From Pseudoduganella buxea (lineage in GTDB: Bacteria; Pseudomonadota; Gammaproteobacteria; Burkholderiales; Burkholderiaceae_D), in contig NZ_WNKZ01000011.1 in the NCBI RefSeq assembly GCF_009720835.1, positions 1-64,000 on the forward strand: a DNA stretch of 64,000 bases, in the 5' to 3' direction. The position numbers and the translations under genes were made by a program. Numbering within the stretch: position 1 is the first letter of the stretch; each line of letters opens with the position of its first letter. Positions 56,983 to 64,000 of the stretch are shown one piece after another. The notes under the pieces are model-generated. The model was not told the origin of the DNA. It searched no databases and was given only the letters and a program-made list of their open reading frames with translations.

Positions 56983-59900
56983 TTATTTCGCCGTCGCGGC
57001 CAGTTCGCCTTCGAGCCAGTCCACCTTGTTCATCTTGCGCACGACGACGAACTCGTCGCGGTTCGATCCCACCGTGCCGTAGTAGTTGAAGCCCCAGGAC
57101 AGCTGTGCATAACCGCCGATCATGTGGGTCGGCTTCGTCACGGCCCGCGTGACCGAGTTGTGGATGCCGCCCCGCTTGCCCGACATTTCCGCGCCGGGCA
57201 CGTTGATGATCTTTTCCTGGGCGTGGTACATCATCGTCATGCCGGCCGGTACCCGCTGGCTGACGATGGCCCGCGCCGTCAGGGTGCCGTTGACGTTGAA
57301 GACTTCGATCCAGTCGTTGTCGACGATGCCGGCCGCCTTCGCGTCCGTCTCGGACAGCCACACATGGGGGCCGCCGCGCGACAGGGTCAGCATGCGCAGG
57401 TTGTCCGAATAGGTCGAGTGGATACCCCATTTCTGGTGCGGCGTGATGAAGTTCAGCGCGATCTCCTTGTTGCCGTTCGGGCTCGCCCCCATCGCCCCCG
57501 CCGTCGTGCGCGTGTCGATGGCCGGTTTGTAGACGCACAGGCCTTCGCCGAAATCGCGCATCCAGCGGTGATCCTGATAGAACTGCTGGCGGCCCGTCAG
57601 CGTGCGCCATGGGATAAGTTCATGCACGTTGGTGTAGCAGGCGTTGTAGCTCACTTCTTCCGATTCCAGGCCGGACCAGGTGGGCGAGGAGATGATCTTG
57701 CGCGGCTGCGCCTGCACGTCGCGGAAGCGGATGCTGTCATGCTCGCGCGGCAGCGCCAGGTGGGTGTGGTCGCGCCCCGTGATGGCCGACAGCGCGGCCC
57801 AGGCCTTGACGGCCACGTGGCCGTTCGTTTCCGGGGCCAGCGAGAGGATCATCTCGGCCGCATCGATGGCCGTGTTCAGGCGCGGCTGGCCCTTCGACAC
57901 GCCCTCTTCCTGCACCGTGCGATTGATGCCGCGCAGGACATCGACCTCGTGTCCCGTCTTCCAGCCGATGCCCTTGCCGCCGTTGCCGATCTTCTCCAGC
58001 AGCGGCCCCACCGACGTGAACTTCTTGTAGACCTGGCGGAAATCGCGTTCGACCACGGTGAAGTTCGGCATGGTCTTGCCGGGGATGGGCTCGCACTCGC
58101 CGGCGCGCCAGTCCTTCGGGTCGAACGGCTGGCCCAGTTCGCCCGGCGTGTCGTGCATCAGGGGCGTGAGCACCAGGTCCTTGCGGGTGCCCAGATAGTC
58201 CCCGCCGATCTCGGAAAACTTGGCGGCGATGCCCTTGTAGATTTCCCAGTCGGAGCGCGACTGCCACAGCGGCTGCACGGCTTCCGAAAGCGGGTGGATG
58301 AAGGGATGCATGTCCGACGTGTTCAGGTCATCCTTCTCGTACCAGGTGGCCGTCGGCAGCACGATGTCGCCGTACAGGCAGGTCGTGGACATGCGGAAGT
58401 CCAGTACCACCAGCAAGTCGAGCTTGCCTTCGGCAGCCGGGCGCACCTTGACGTCGCGCGGCTTGATGCAGTCCGCCTCGTCGCTCATCAGGGCGTTCTG
58501 CGTGCCCAGCAGGTACTTCAGGAAGTACTCGTGGCCCTTGCCGGAGCTGCCCAGGATGTTCGAGCGCCAGACGAACATATTGCGGGGGAAGTTGGCCGGG
58601 TTGTCCGGATCGTCGCAGGAGAACTGCAGCTTGCCGTCCTTGATCTGCTGCACCGCGAACGCGGCCGGGTCCTGGCCGGTGGCCGCGGCGGCGTCCATCA
58701 CGTCGAGCGGATTGGTCTGCAGTTGCGGGGCCGACGGCAGCCAACCCATGCGCTCGGCCTTGGCGTTGTAGTCCAACAAGGTCATCGGCGCCACATCCGG
58801 CCCCGCCGTCGGCGAGGCGATATCGCTGGTGTACAGCTTCTCGTGGCGCCACTGGCTGGTATGCGCGTAGAAGAACGAGGTGCCGTTCATTTGGCGCATC
58901 GGCCGGTTCCAGTCCTGGGCGAAGGCGAGCGGTGTCCAGCCGGTCTGGGGGCGCAGCTTTTCCTGGCCCACGTAGTGCGCCCAGCCGCCGCCGGACTGGC
59001 CGATGCAGCCGCACATCATCAGCATGTTGATGATGCCGCGGTACGTCATGTCCATGTGGTACCAGTGGTTCAGGGCGGCGCCCACGATGACCATGCTCTT
59101 GCCGCGGGTCTGGTCGGCGTTCTCGGCGAACTGGCGGGCCACGGTGATCACGTCGGCAGGCTTGACGCCCGTGTGTTTTTCCTGCCACGCCGGGGTGTAG
59201 GGCACGTCGTCGGCGTAATCCCTGGCGACATTGCCGCCGCCCAGGCCACGGTCGATGCCGTAGTTGGCCAGCGTCAGGTCGAATACGGTGGTGACCAGCG
59301 CGGTGGTGCCATCGGCCAGTTGCACGCGCTTGACGGGGACGTTGCGGCGCAACAGGTCCGAGGCGTCGCGTCCGCCGAAGTAGGCAAAGGCCACCGGCAG
59401 CACGTCGTCGGCGCAGTCGATCAGCGACAGCAGCGGGTCCACCGGGGCGCCGTTGCCGCCCTCCTTCATCTCCAGGTTCCACTTGCCGGCCTCGCCCCAG
59501 CGGAAACCGATCGAGCCTCCGGGGGCGACGATGCGTCCCGATTGCTCGTCGATGACGAGCGTCTTCCAGTCAGGATTATTGGTCTCGTCCAGATCGTTCG
59601 CCAGGTGCGATGCGCGCAGGAAGTAATCGGGAATCAGGGCGCCTTCGTGCTCCTTCAGCAGCACCAGCATGGGGAAGTCGGTGTACTGCTTCACGTAGCC
59701 GCGAAAGTAGGCCGACTGGCCGGCGCTGTGGAATTCCTTCAGGATCACGTGGCCCATTGCCATCGCCAGCGCGGCGTCGGTGCCCTGGGTGGGCGCCAGC
59801 CAGATGTCGCCGAATTTGGCCATCTCGCCGAAGTCGGACGACACGGCCACCGTCTTGGTGCCCTTGTAGCGCACTTCCGTATAGAAGTGGGCGTCGGGCG

Positions 59901-60681
59901 TGCGCGTCATCGGCACGTTCGAGCCCCACACCATCAGGTAGGTGGAGTTGTACCAGTCGGCCGATTCCGGCACGTCGGTCTGCTCGCCCCATACCTGCGG
60001 GCTGGCCGGCGGCAGGTCGCAGTACCAGTCATAGAACGACAGCGCGACGCCGCCGATCAGCGACAGGTAGCGCGTGCCGGCGGCGTAGCTGACCATGGAC
60101 ATGGCAGGAATCGGCGAGAAGCCGACGATCCGGTCCGGGCCATACTTCTTGATCGTCAACGCATTGGCGGCGGCGATCATTTCGTTGCACTCGTCCCAGC
60201 TGGCGCGCACGAAGCCGCCCAGGCCGCGCACGGACTTGTAGCGGGCCGCCCGCTCCGGGTTCTGGCTGACGTAATCCCATGCTTCGACCGGATTCATGGT
60301 ACGGCGCGCGTCGCGCCACATTTCCATCAGCCGGCCGCGCACCATCGGATACTTGACGCGCTGCGCCGAATACACGTACCAGGAATAGCTGGCGCCGCGC
60401 GGGCAGCCGCGCGGTTCGTGGTTCGGCAGGTCCGGGCGCGTGCGCGGATAGTCGGTCTGCTGGGTCTCCCAGGTGATCAGGCCGTTCTTCACGTACACCT
60501 TCCAGCTGCATGAGCCGGTGCAGTTGACGCCGTGCGTCGAGCGCACGATCTTGTCATGCTGCCAGCGCTGGCGGTAGGCGTTTTCCCAGGTGCGGTCGTC
60601 GTGGACCACGGCGCCATGGCCGTCCGAGAACGTGGATTTGGGCTTGTTGAAGTACTTCAGGCGATCCAGAAAATGACTCAT
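56983..60681 (-). CDS. narG: Respiratory nitrate reductase, alpha subunit NarG
   Basis: Catalytic subunit of 1232 residues that reduces nitrate to nitrite in the cytoplasm using bis-MGD molybdenum. The N-terminal HGVNCTGSCSWKVYVKNG...CPRGASYSW forms the His/Cys FS0 cluster; YLMVWGSNVPMTRTPDAHF holds the region of the Asp molybdenum ligand; HWYHMDMTYRGIINMLMMCGCIG and the C-terminal GGYAQLSWGFNYYGTVGSNRDEFV are NarG-specific. AAGGAGG before the ATG. First gene of narGHJI-ppiC-moaA-narXL; the promoter must lie in 60682-60930. Confidence 0.97.
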   Translation of the reverse strand: MSHFLDRLKYFNKPKSTFSDGHGAVVHDDRTWENAYRQRWQHDKIVRSTHGVNCTGSCSWKVYVKNGLITWETQQTDYPRTRPDLPNHEPRGCPRGASYSWYVYSAQRVKYPMVRGRLMEMWRDARRTMNPVEAWDYVSQNPERAARYKSVRGLGGFVRASWDECNEMIAAANALTIKKYGPDRIVGFSPIPAMSMVSYAAGTRYLSLIGGVALSFYDWYCDLPPASPQVWGEQTDVPESADWYNSTYLMVWGSNVPMTRTPDAHFYTEVRYKGTKTVAVSSDFGEMAKFGDIWLAPTQGTDAALAMAMGHVILKEFHSAGQSAYFRGYVKQYTDFPMLVLLKEHEGALIPDYFLRASHLANDLDETNNPDWKTLVIDEQSGRIVAPGGSIGFRWGEAGKWNLEMKEGGNGAPVDPLLSLIDCADDVLPVAFAYFGGRDASDLLRRNVPVKRVQLADGTTALVTTVFDLTLANYGIDRGLGGGNVARDYADDVPYTPAWQEKHTGVKPADVITVARQFAENADQTRGKSMVIVGAALNHWYHMDMTYRGIINMLMMCGCIGQSGGGWAHYVGQEKLRPQTGWTPLAFAQDWNRPMRQMNGTSFFYAHTSQWRHEKLYTSDIASPTAGPDVAPMTLLDYNAKAERMGWLPSAPQLQTNPLDVMDAAAATGQDPAAFAVQQIKDGKLQFSCDDPDNPANFPRNMFVWRSNILGSSGKGHEYFLKYLLGTQNALMSDEADCIKPRDVKVRPAAEGKLDLLVVLDFRMSTTCLYGDIVLPTATWYEKDDLNTSDMHPFIHPLSEAVQPLWQSRSDWEIYKGIAAKFSEIGGDYLGTRKDLVLTPLMHDTPGELGQPFDPKDWRAGECEPIPGKTMPNFTVVERDFRQVYKKFTSVGPLLEKIGNGGKGIGWKTGHEVDVLRGINRTVQEEGVSKGQPRLNTAIDAAEMILSLAPETNGHVAVKAWAALSAITGRDHTHLALPREHDSIRFRDVQAQPRKIISSPTWSGLESEEVSYNACYTNVHELIPWRTLTGRQQFYQDHRWMRDFGEGLCVYKPAIDTRTTAGAMGASPNGNKEIALNFITPHQKWGIHSTYSDNLRMLTLSRGGPHVWLSETDAKAAGIVDNDWIEVFNVNGTLTARAIVSQRVPAGMTMMYHAQEKIINVPGAEMSGKRGGIHNSVTRAVTKPTHMIGGYAQLSWGFNYYGTVGSNRDEFVVVRKMNKVDWLEGELAATAK

Positions 60682-60822
60682 GCTGCCTCCTTGAACCGGT
60701 TGCGCGCCCCGCGTGCCGGGCGCCGCTCCGTGCGACATGCAGGGAGCCGTGATGCAAACCAGTCTATCGGCCGCGCCCTTGGCTGAACATTGGCAATTGG
60801 TCGCGCGGCGGCGCAAGGAAGG

Positions 60823-60856
60823 ACTAGGGCGGCTAGCTCTTTGTGACTAGGCCCGC
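60823..60856. repeat. Imperfect direct repeat in the narG upstream region
   Basis: ACTAGGGCGGC (60823-60833) and ACTAGGCCCGC (60846-60856) match at 9 of 11 bases and start 23 bp apart. They lie in the 249-bp divergent region between narG and the gene at 60931 and could be regulator contacts. No clear FNR/DNR box (TTGAT-N4-ATCAA) was found there by eye. Confidence 0.35.
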
Positions 60857-60930
60857 CTGCGTCGTGCATATGGCCGGCCCGGGATGGCTCGGCTATACAT
60901 ACGGCACCGCATTCACTTGAAGGAAGCACC

Positions 60931-61332
60931 ATGACAATCGACAGTTTCGCCACCCTGCTCGACGCCGCCAAAGGGCGGCCGGAACCGCAGCTGTTTCTGC
61001 TGACGTTTGCCGCGTTCGAGGCCGAGCCGCAGCAGCACGCCGCGCCGGGCCAGCCACCGCGCATGGCGCTGGCGCCGCTGGGCTGCGTGGACCGGCGCGC
61101 GCCCGAACTGGCCGGCTTCGATGACCTGGCGGCCGAAGCACGGCAGGCCCTGGGCGGCGCCCGTTGGGATGTGCTGCTGGTCAGCACCCTGTCCGGTTGC
61201 GCGGGCCAGTGGCCAGACGAGCGCCAGGCCGGAAGCGCGCTGCGTGCCATGGTCAACGCCATCAAGCTGGGGCAGATGAACGGGATGCTGGCCTTCGACC
61301 GCGACGGCGAACTGCTGCGCTGGGCCGCCTAG
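60931..61332 (+). CDS. Conserved small protein of unknown function
   Basis: A 133-residue soluble protein: DSFATLLDAAKGRPEPQLFLLTFAAFE..., MALAPLGCVDRRAPELAGFDDLAAEARQ, WDVLLVSTLSGCAGQWPDERQA, and MVNAIKLGQMNGMLAFDRDGELL. This layout matches a small betaproteobacterial family often labelled ribonucleotide reductase subunit alpha in databases; the resemblance to that enzyme is not visible here and I treat the label as unreliable. AAGGAAG precedes the ATG. Divergent from narG, so it may share control by nitrate or oxygen. Confidence 0.75.
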   Translation: MTIDSFATLLDAAKGRPEPQLFLLTFAAFEAEPQQHAAPGQPPRMALAPLGCVDRRAPELAGFDDLAAEARQALGGARWDVLLVSTLSGCAGQWPDERQAGSALRAMVNAIKLGQMNGMLAFDRDGELLRWAA

Positions 61333-61355
61333 CGGCGCGGCAGGGTTCGCCGGCG

Positions 61356-61589
61356 CTACTGCTTGTCCTTGCCGGCGTCCTGCGCGGTGCCGGCACCTGG
61401 CCCATCCTCCTGCTGCGCATCGGGGAACGGCAGGATCGGTTCCAGCCAGTCCTCGCCGAACAGCTCGGCCGGATGCTGGGTGCGGTCCGAGCCGTTCCCG
61501 CAGGCCAGCGCATCGATGGGGCAGTACTTGTCGCAGCCCCAGCAGATGCGTTCGGGGTGGGCCGGCACGATCGGGAATTTCTTGGCCAT
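61356..61589 (-). CDS. DUF3079 protein, small Cys-motif protein
   Basis: A 77-residue protein starting MAKKFPIVPAHPERICWGCDKYCPIDALACGNGSDRTQHPAELFGEDW, the DUF3079 signature with CxxCxxxC and a further Cys, likely a metal or iron-sulfur site. The tail from about residue 55 is Gln/Asp/Gly-rich and not conserved in style. AGGACA before the ATG. Ten bases after the Crp/Fnr gene in the narK-hemN series, which suggests use under low oxygen. Function unknown. Confidence 0.85.
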   Translation of the reverse strand: MAKKFPIVPAHPERICWGCDKYCPIDALACGNGSDRTQHPAELFGEDWLEPILPFPDAQQEDGPGAGTAQDAGKDKQ

Positions 61590-61599
61590 GGGACTGTCC

Positions 61600-62280
61600 T
61601 CAGCCGGCGCAGGTGCGCAGCTTTTCCACGTCCGGGATGACGATATGCCGGCCCCGGAATGCGATCAGCTGGCGGGCCGACAGGTCGGCCATGATGCGCG
61701 AGAAGTGCTCCGGCGTCAGGTTCAGGCGCGAAGCCAGCACCGCCTTGGCGGCCGGCAGCGTCAGCTCCGAGCTGCCGGCGCCATCGCAGTCCTTCAGCAG
61801 GTAGCCGGCCACGCGCTGGGTGCCCGAGCGCAGCGAATACGATTCCATGTCGCTCATGAGGCTGTGCATGCGCTGCGACAGGCCGGCCAGCATGGCGCAG
61901 GCAAAATCGGGGTCGCCATGGATCTCGCGGAAGATGACGGGCTGCGAGACATGCAGCAGCATCGAGTCCTCCGTGGCCTGGGCCGTCACGATGTACGGCT
62001 TGTTCATGAACATCAGCGCTTCGCCGAAGCTGTGCCCCGGGCCGATCAGTTCGATGACCTTCTCGGCGCCGCCGTTCGACGTGAACGACAGCTTGACCTG
62101 GCCGTACACGACGATGTGAAAGCCCACGCACGGTTCGCCGCGCTGGAATACCAGCTCGCCCCGCGCGACCCGGACCTTGGTGGTGCCCAATGCGATCCGG
62201 TCCACTTCATCGGGCCGCAGCCGGGCGAACAGCGGCACCTTCGACAGGAAAGCCTGGATCTTGATGCGGGTCTGGTCCAT
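61600..62280 (-). CDS. Crp/Fnr-family regulator without N-terminal cysteine cluster
   Basis: A 226-residue regulator. Cyclic-nucleotide-fold sensor domain (about 1-125, with FHIVVYGQVKLSFTSNGGAEKVIELIGPGHSFGEALMFMNKPYIVTA) and a winged helix-turn-helix with LASRLNLTPEHFSRIMADLSARQLI (about 170-195). The four N-terminal cysteines of FNR are absent, so it should not sense oxygen through a [4Fe-4S] cluster; DNR/NnrR-type nitric oxide sensing by heme is the better guess. GAGG supports the start at 62280; 62298 (overlapping the hemN stop) is an alternative. Sits between hemN and the DUF3079 gene. Confidence 0.88.
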   Translation of the reverse strand: MDQTRIKIQAFLSKVPLFARLRPDEVDRIALGTTKVRVARGELVFQRGEPCVGFHIVVYGQVKLSFTSNGGAEKVIELIGPGHSFGEALMFMNKPYIVTAQATEDSMLLHVSQPVIFREIHGDPDFACAMLAGLSQRMHSLMSDMESYSLRSGTQRVAGYLLKDCDGAGSSELTLPAAKAVLASRLNLTPEHFSRIMADLSARQLIAFRGRHIVIPDVEKLRTCAG

Positions 62281-62298
62281 CGTTGCCTCGTCAGTCAT

Positions 62299-63723
62299 TC
62301 AGATGGTGCGCGAATAGCGCGGCCGCTGCGGTCCTTCCGGGACTGCGGCATACAGGTAGCGGTCGAAGGCCATGCAGATATTGCGGATCAACAGCCGTCC
62401 ACGGGGCCGCACCTTGATGCCGCGGCTGCCCATGCACAGCAGCCCCTGCTCTTCCATCGGACGCAGGCGTTCCAGCTCGGCGGCGAAGTACTGCGCGGCC
62501 GGTATGCCGCCGGGAATGGCCAGCGCGGCGAAGTCGAGCGCGAAGTCGCACATCAGCGTGCCGATGACGTCGCGGCGCAGCAGGTCGTCGTCGTCGAGCG
62601 CCGTGCCGCGTGCCAGCGGCAGTTCGCCCGCATCGAGCCGGTCGTAATACGCGTTCAACGACTTCTCGTTCTGCGCGTAGCAGCGGCCCAGCGCACTGAT
62701 CGCCGAAACGCCCAGGGCCACCATGTGCGCTGCCGCGTGCGTCGAGTAGCCCTGGAAGTTGCGCTGCAGCTGGCCGCTGGCCTGGCTGCGGGCCAGATCG
62801 TCGTCGGGCAGCGCGAAGTGATCCATGCCGATGTACACGTAGCCGGCCGCCGTCAGGCGCTCGATGCACACGCCCAGCATCGCCAGCTTCGCTTCGGCGT
62901 GCGGCATGTCTTGCGGATCGATCAGCCGCTGCGCCTTGAACAGGTGCGGCATGTGGGCATAGTTATAGACGGCGATGCGGTCGGGCCGCGCCGCGATGAC
63001 CTGATCCAGCGTGGCGCCGATGCTCGTCACGCTCTGCCGCGGCAGGCCGTAGATCAGGTCGATGCTGATGGAGCAGAAGCCGGCCGCCCGCGCCGCATCC
63101 AGCACGGCGATCGTTTCGGCATGCGGCTGGATACGGTTGACCGCGCGCTGCACGTCGGGATCGAAATCCTGCACGCCCAGGCTGATGCGGTTGAAGCCCT
63201 GGCGGCGCAATGTGTGCACGCGCGCCGCGTCCACCGTGCGCGGATCGACTTCGATGGAAAATTCACCGGCGTCGTCGGCCGCGAAGGCAAAGCGGCGCCG
63301 CAGGTCCGCCAGCAGGCCGTCCATCTGGGCGTCGGACAGGAAGGTCGGCGTGCCGCCGCCGAAGTGCAGCTGCGTCACCGGGCCGAGGCCGGCGACCAGC
63401 TCCGCCTGCAGGGCGATCTCGCGCGCCAGGTAGTCCAGGTACTGGACCGCCTTGCCATGGTCCTGCGTGATGATCTTGTTGCAGGCGCAGTAATAGCACA
63501 GCGACTCGCAGAACGGTATGTGCACGTACAGCGACAGCGCATGAGGGCCAGGCTGGCCGCGCAGTGCCGCCACGGCCTGCCGGTAGGCGCCGGGCCCGAA
63601 ACCGGCATCGAAGCGGTCGGCCGTCGGGTACGACGTGTAGCGCGGACCATGCCGGTCCAGCTTGCGCACCAGTGCCGCATCGAATTCGACGGAGCGGGCA
63701 ATGGGGATGACGGTCGATGACAT
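62299..63723 (-). CDS. hemN: Oxygen-independent coproporphyrinogen III oxidase HemN
   Basis: Radical SAM enzyme of 474 residues for heme synthesis without oxygen. GPRYTSYPTADRF near the start, cluster motif CESLCYYCACNKI (CxxxCxxCxC, about 67-79), HFGGGTPTFLS for SAM, and DLIYGLPRQS; the C-terminal HemN domain has YIGMDHFALPDDDLA and LQRNFQGYSTHAAAHMVALGVSAIS. It supplies heme for NarI and other anaerobic cytochromes. GGAGAG before the ATG, 17 bases after narK. Confidence 0.96.
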   Translation of the reverse strand: MSSTVIPIARSVEFDAALVRKLDRHGPRYTSYPTADRFDAGFGPGAYRQAVAALRGQPGPHALSLYVHIPFCESLCYYCACNKIITQDHGKAVQYLDYLAREIALQAELVAGLGPVTQLHFGGGTPTFLSDAQMDGLLADLRRRFAFAADDAGEFSIEVDPRTVDAARVHTLRRQGFNRISLGVQDFDPDVQRAVNRIQPHAETIAVLDAARAAGFCSISIDLIYGLPRQSVTSIGATLDQVIAARPDRIAVYNYAHMPHLFKAQRLIDPQDMPHAEAKLAMLGVCIERLTAAGYVYIGMDHFALPDDDLARSQASGQLQRNFQGYSTHAAAHMVALGVSAISALGRCYAQNEKSLNAYYDRLDAGELPLARGTALDDDDLLRRDVIGTLMCDFALDFAALAIPGGIPAAQYFAAELERLRPMEEQGLLCMGSRGIKVRPRGRLLIRNICMAFDRYLYAAVPEGPQRPRYSRTI

Positions 63724-63740
63724 GAGGACTCTCCGGCGGA

Positions 63741-64000
63741 TCAGCAGGGCATCGGCGCGTTCCGCCGCGCGTAGCACCACCACGTGATGGCGATGCAGGT
63801 GGCGTAGTAGGCGATGAAGCAGTACAGCGCGGCATCGGGCCGACCCGTCAGCGCGATCGACGTGCCATAGCTTTTCGGAATGAAGAAGGCGCCGTAGGCG
63901 GCAACGGCGGACGTGAAGCCCAGCACGGCGGCGCTTTCCTTGTTGGCGTCGACGATGGCCTGGTCCTGCGCGGCCTTCGGCTTGCCGGCGGCGGCGCGCT
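63741..64000 (-). CDS. narK: Nitrate/nitrite transporter NarK (C-terminal part; cut by window)
   Basis: Only the last 86 codons are in the window. They read VLGFTSAVAAYGAFFIPKSYGTSIALTGRP...ALYCFIAYYATCIAITWWCYARR, the final helices of a major-facilitator NarK protein of the nitrate/nitrite group. Directly upstream of hemN in the same direction, so narK-hemN-crp/fnr-DUF3079 looks like one transcript. The basic, Ala-rich segment before it (KAAQDQAIVDANKESAA) is the loop before the last helices. Confidence 0.9.
   Translation of the reverse strand, partial: RAAAGKPKAAQDQAIVDANKESAAVLGFTSAVAAYGAFFIPKSYGTSIALTGRPDAALYCFIAYYATCIAITWWCYARRNAPMPC

Noticed and set aside
56821-60513. Long plus-strand frame of about 1230 codons
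   Set aside because: Mirror of narG; His/Arg/Val/Gln-rich composition with no motif, while the minus strand carries a full NarG.
60682-60930. FNR or DNR box upstream of narG
   Set aside because: No TTGAT-N4-ATCAA-like sequence with acceptable matches was found by eye; only loose TTGGC/TTGGT pieces near 60790-60802.

Overview
The window is a compact, high-GC chromosomal segment from a Gram-negative betaproteobacterium. The gene content (LpxO, a trimeric porin, a PEP-CTERM protein, an RhlE-type helicase, a DUF3079 protein, narGHJI with a PpiC-type isomerase inside the operon) fits Oxalobacteraceae of the Massilia/Duganella/Pseudoduganella type. That placement is an inference from protein style, not from a search. 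No rRNA, tRNA, CRISPR array, insertion sequence or phage gene was seen. Both ends cut genes: an RhlE helicase on the left and a NarK transporter on the right.

Layout. 1-8 kb: RhlE helicase, divergent from a large two-component-like propeller/GGDEF sensor, a small Cys-rich Oxidored-like protein, a chemoreceptor with a CheR-tethering tail, a small secreted protein and a PEP-CTERM protein. 8-20 kb: two paralogous three-subunit molybdenum aldehyde oxidoreductase operons (PaoABC type) in inverted orientation. One has no export signal and the other has a Tat signal. They flank lpxO, a cysteine-synthase-like PLP enzyme and an S9 peptidase. 20-25 kb: a DUF454 membrane protein, several small secreted proteins and a porin.

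24.8-45.2 kb: a catabolic island. It holds an acyl-CoA ligase, an ACAD10/11-type dehydrogenase and an APH-type kinase (the set expected for 4-hydroxyacyl-CoA breakdown through a phosphorylated intermediate), a thioesterase, an IclR regulator, an aldehyde and an alcohol dehydrogenase, a complete Liv-type ABC importer, and a divergent beta-oxidation operon (multifunctional FadJ/PimF-like protein, thiolase, two acyl-CoA dehydrogenases, SDR). A shared near-palindrome, GTTTCGC-N3-GCGRAAC, lies at three promoters of this island, which suggests one IclR regulon. Together the genes read as: import an alcohol, aldehyde or acid, oxidise it to the acid, activate it to CoA, remove a hydroxyl, then beta-oxidise.

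45-47.6 kb: a 54-codon orphan ORF with a strong terminator, and an exported guanine-deaminase-like amidohydrolase with a polyglutamine tract at its mature N-terminus.

47.7-64 kb: nitrate respiration. nnrS and a Cys-tailed small protein, then narGHJI-ppiC-moaA-narX-narL in one minus-strand series, a divergent small conserved protein, and narK-hemN-Crp/Fnr-DUF3079 in a second minus-strand series. Structural enzyme, transporter, nitrate sensor pair, Crp/Fnr regulator, molybdenum cofactor gene and anaerobic heme gene sit together. The Moco supply also connects to the two molybdenum hydroxylase operons at 8-20 kb.
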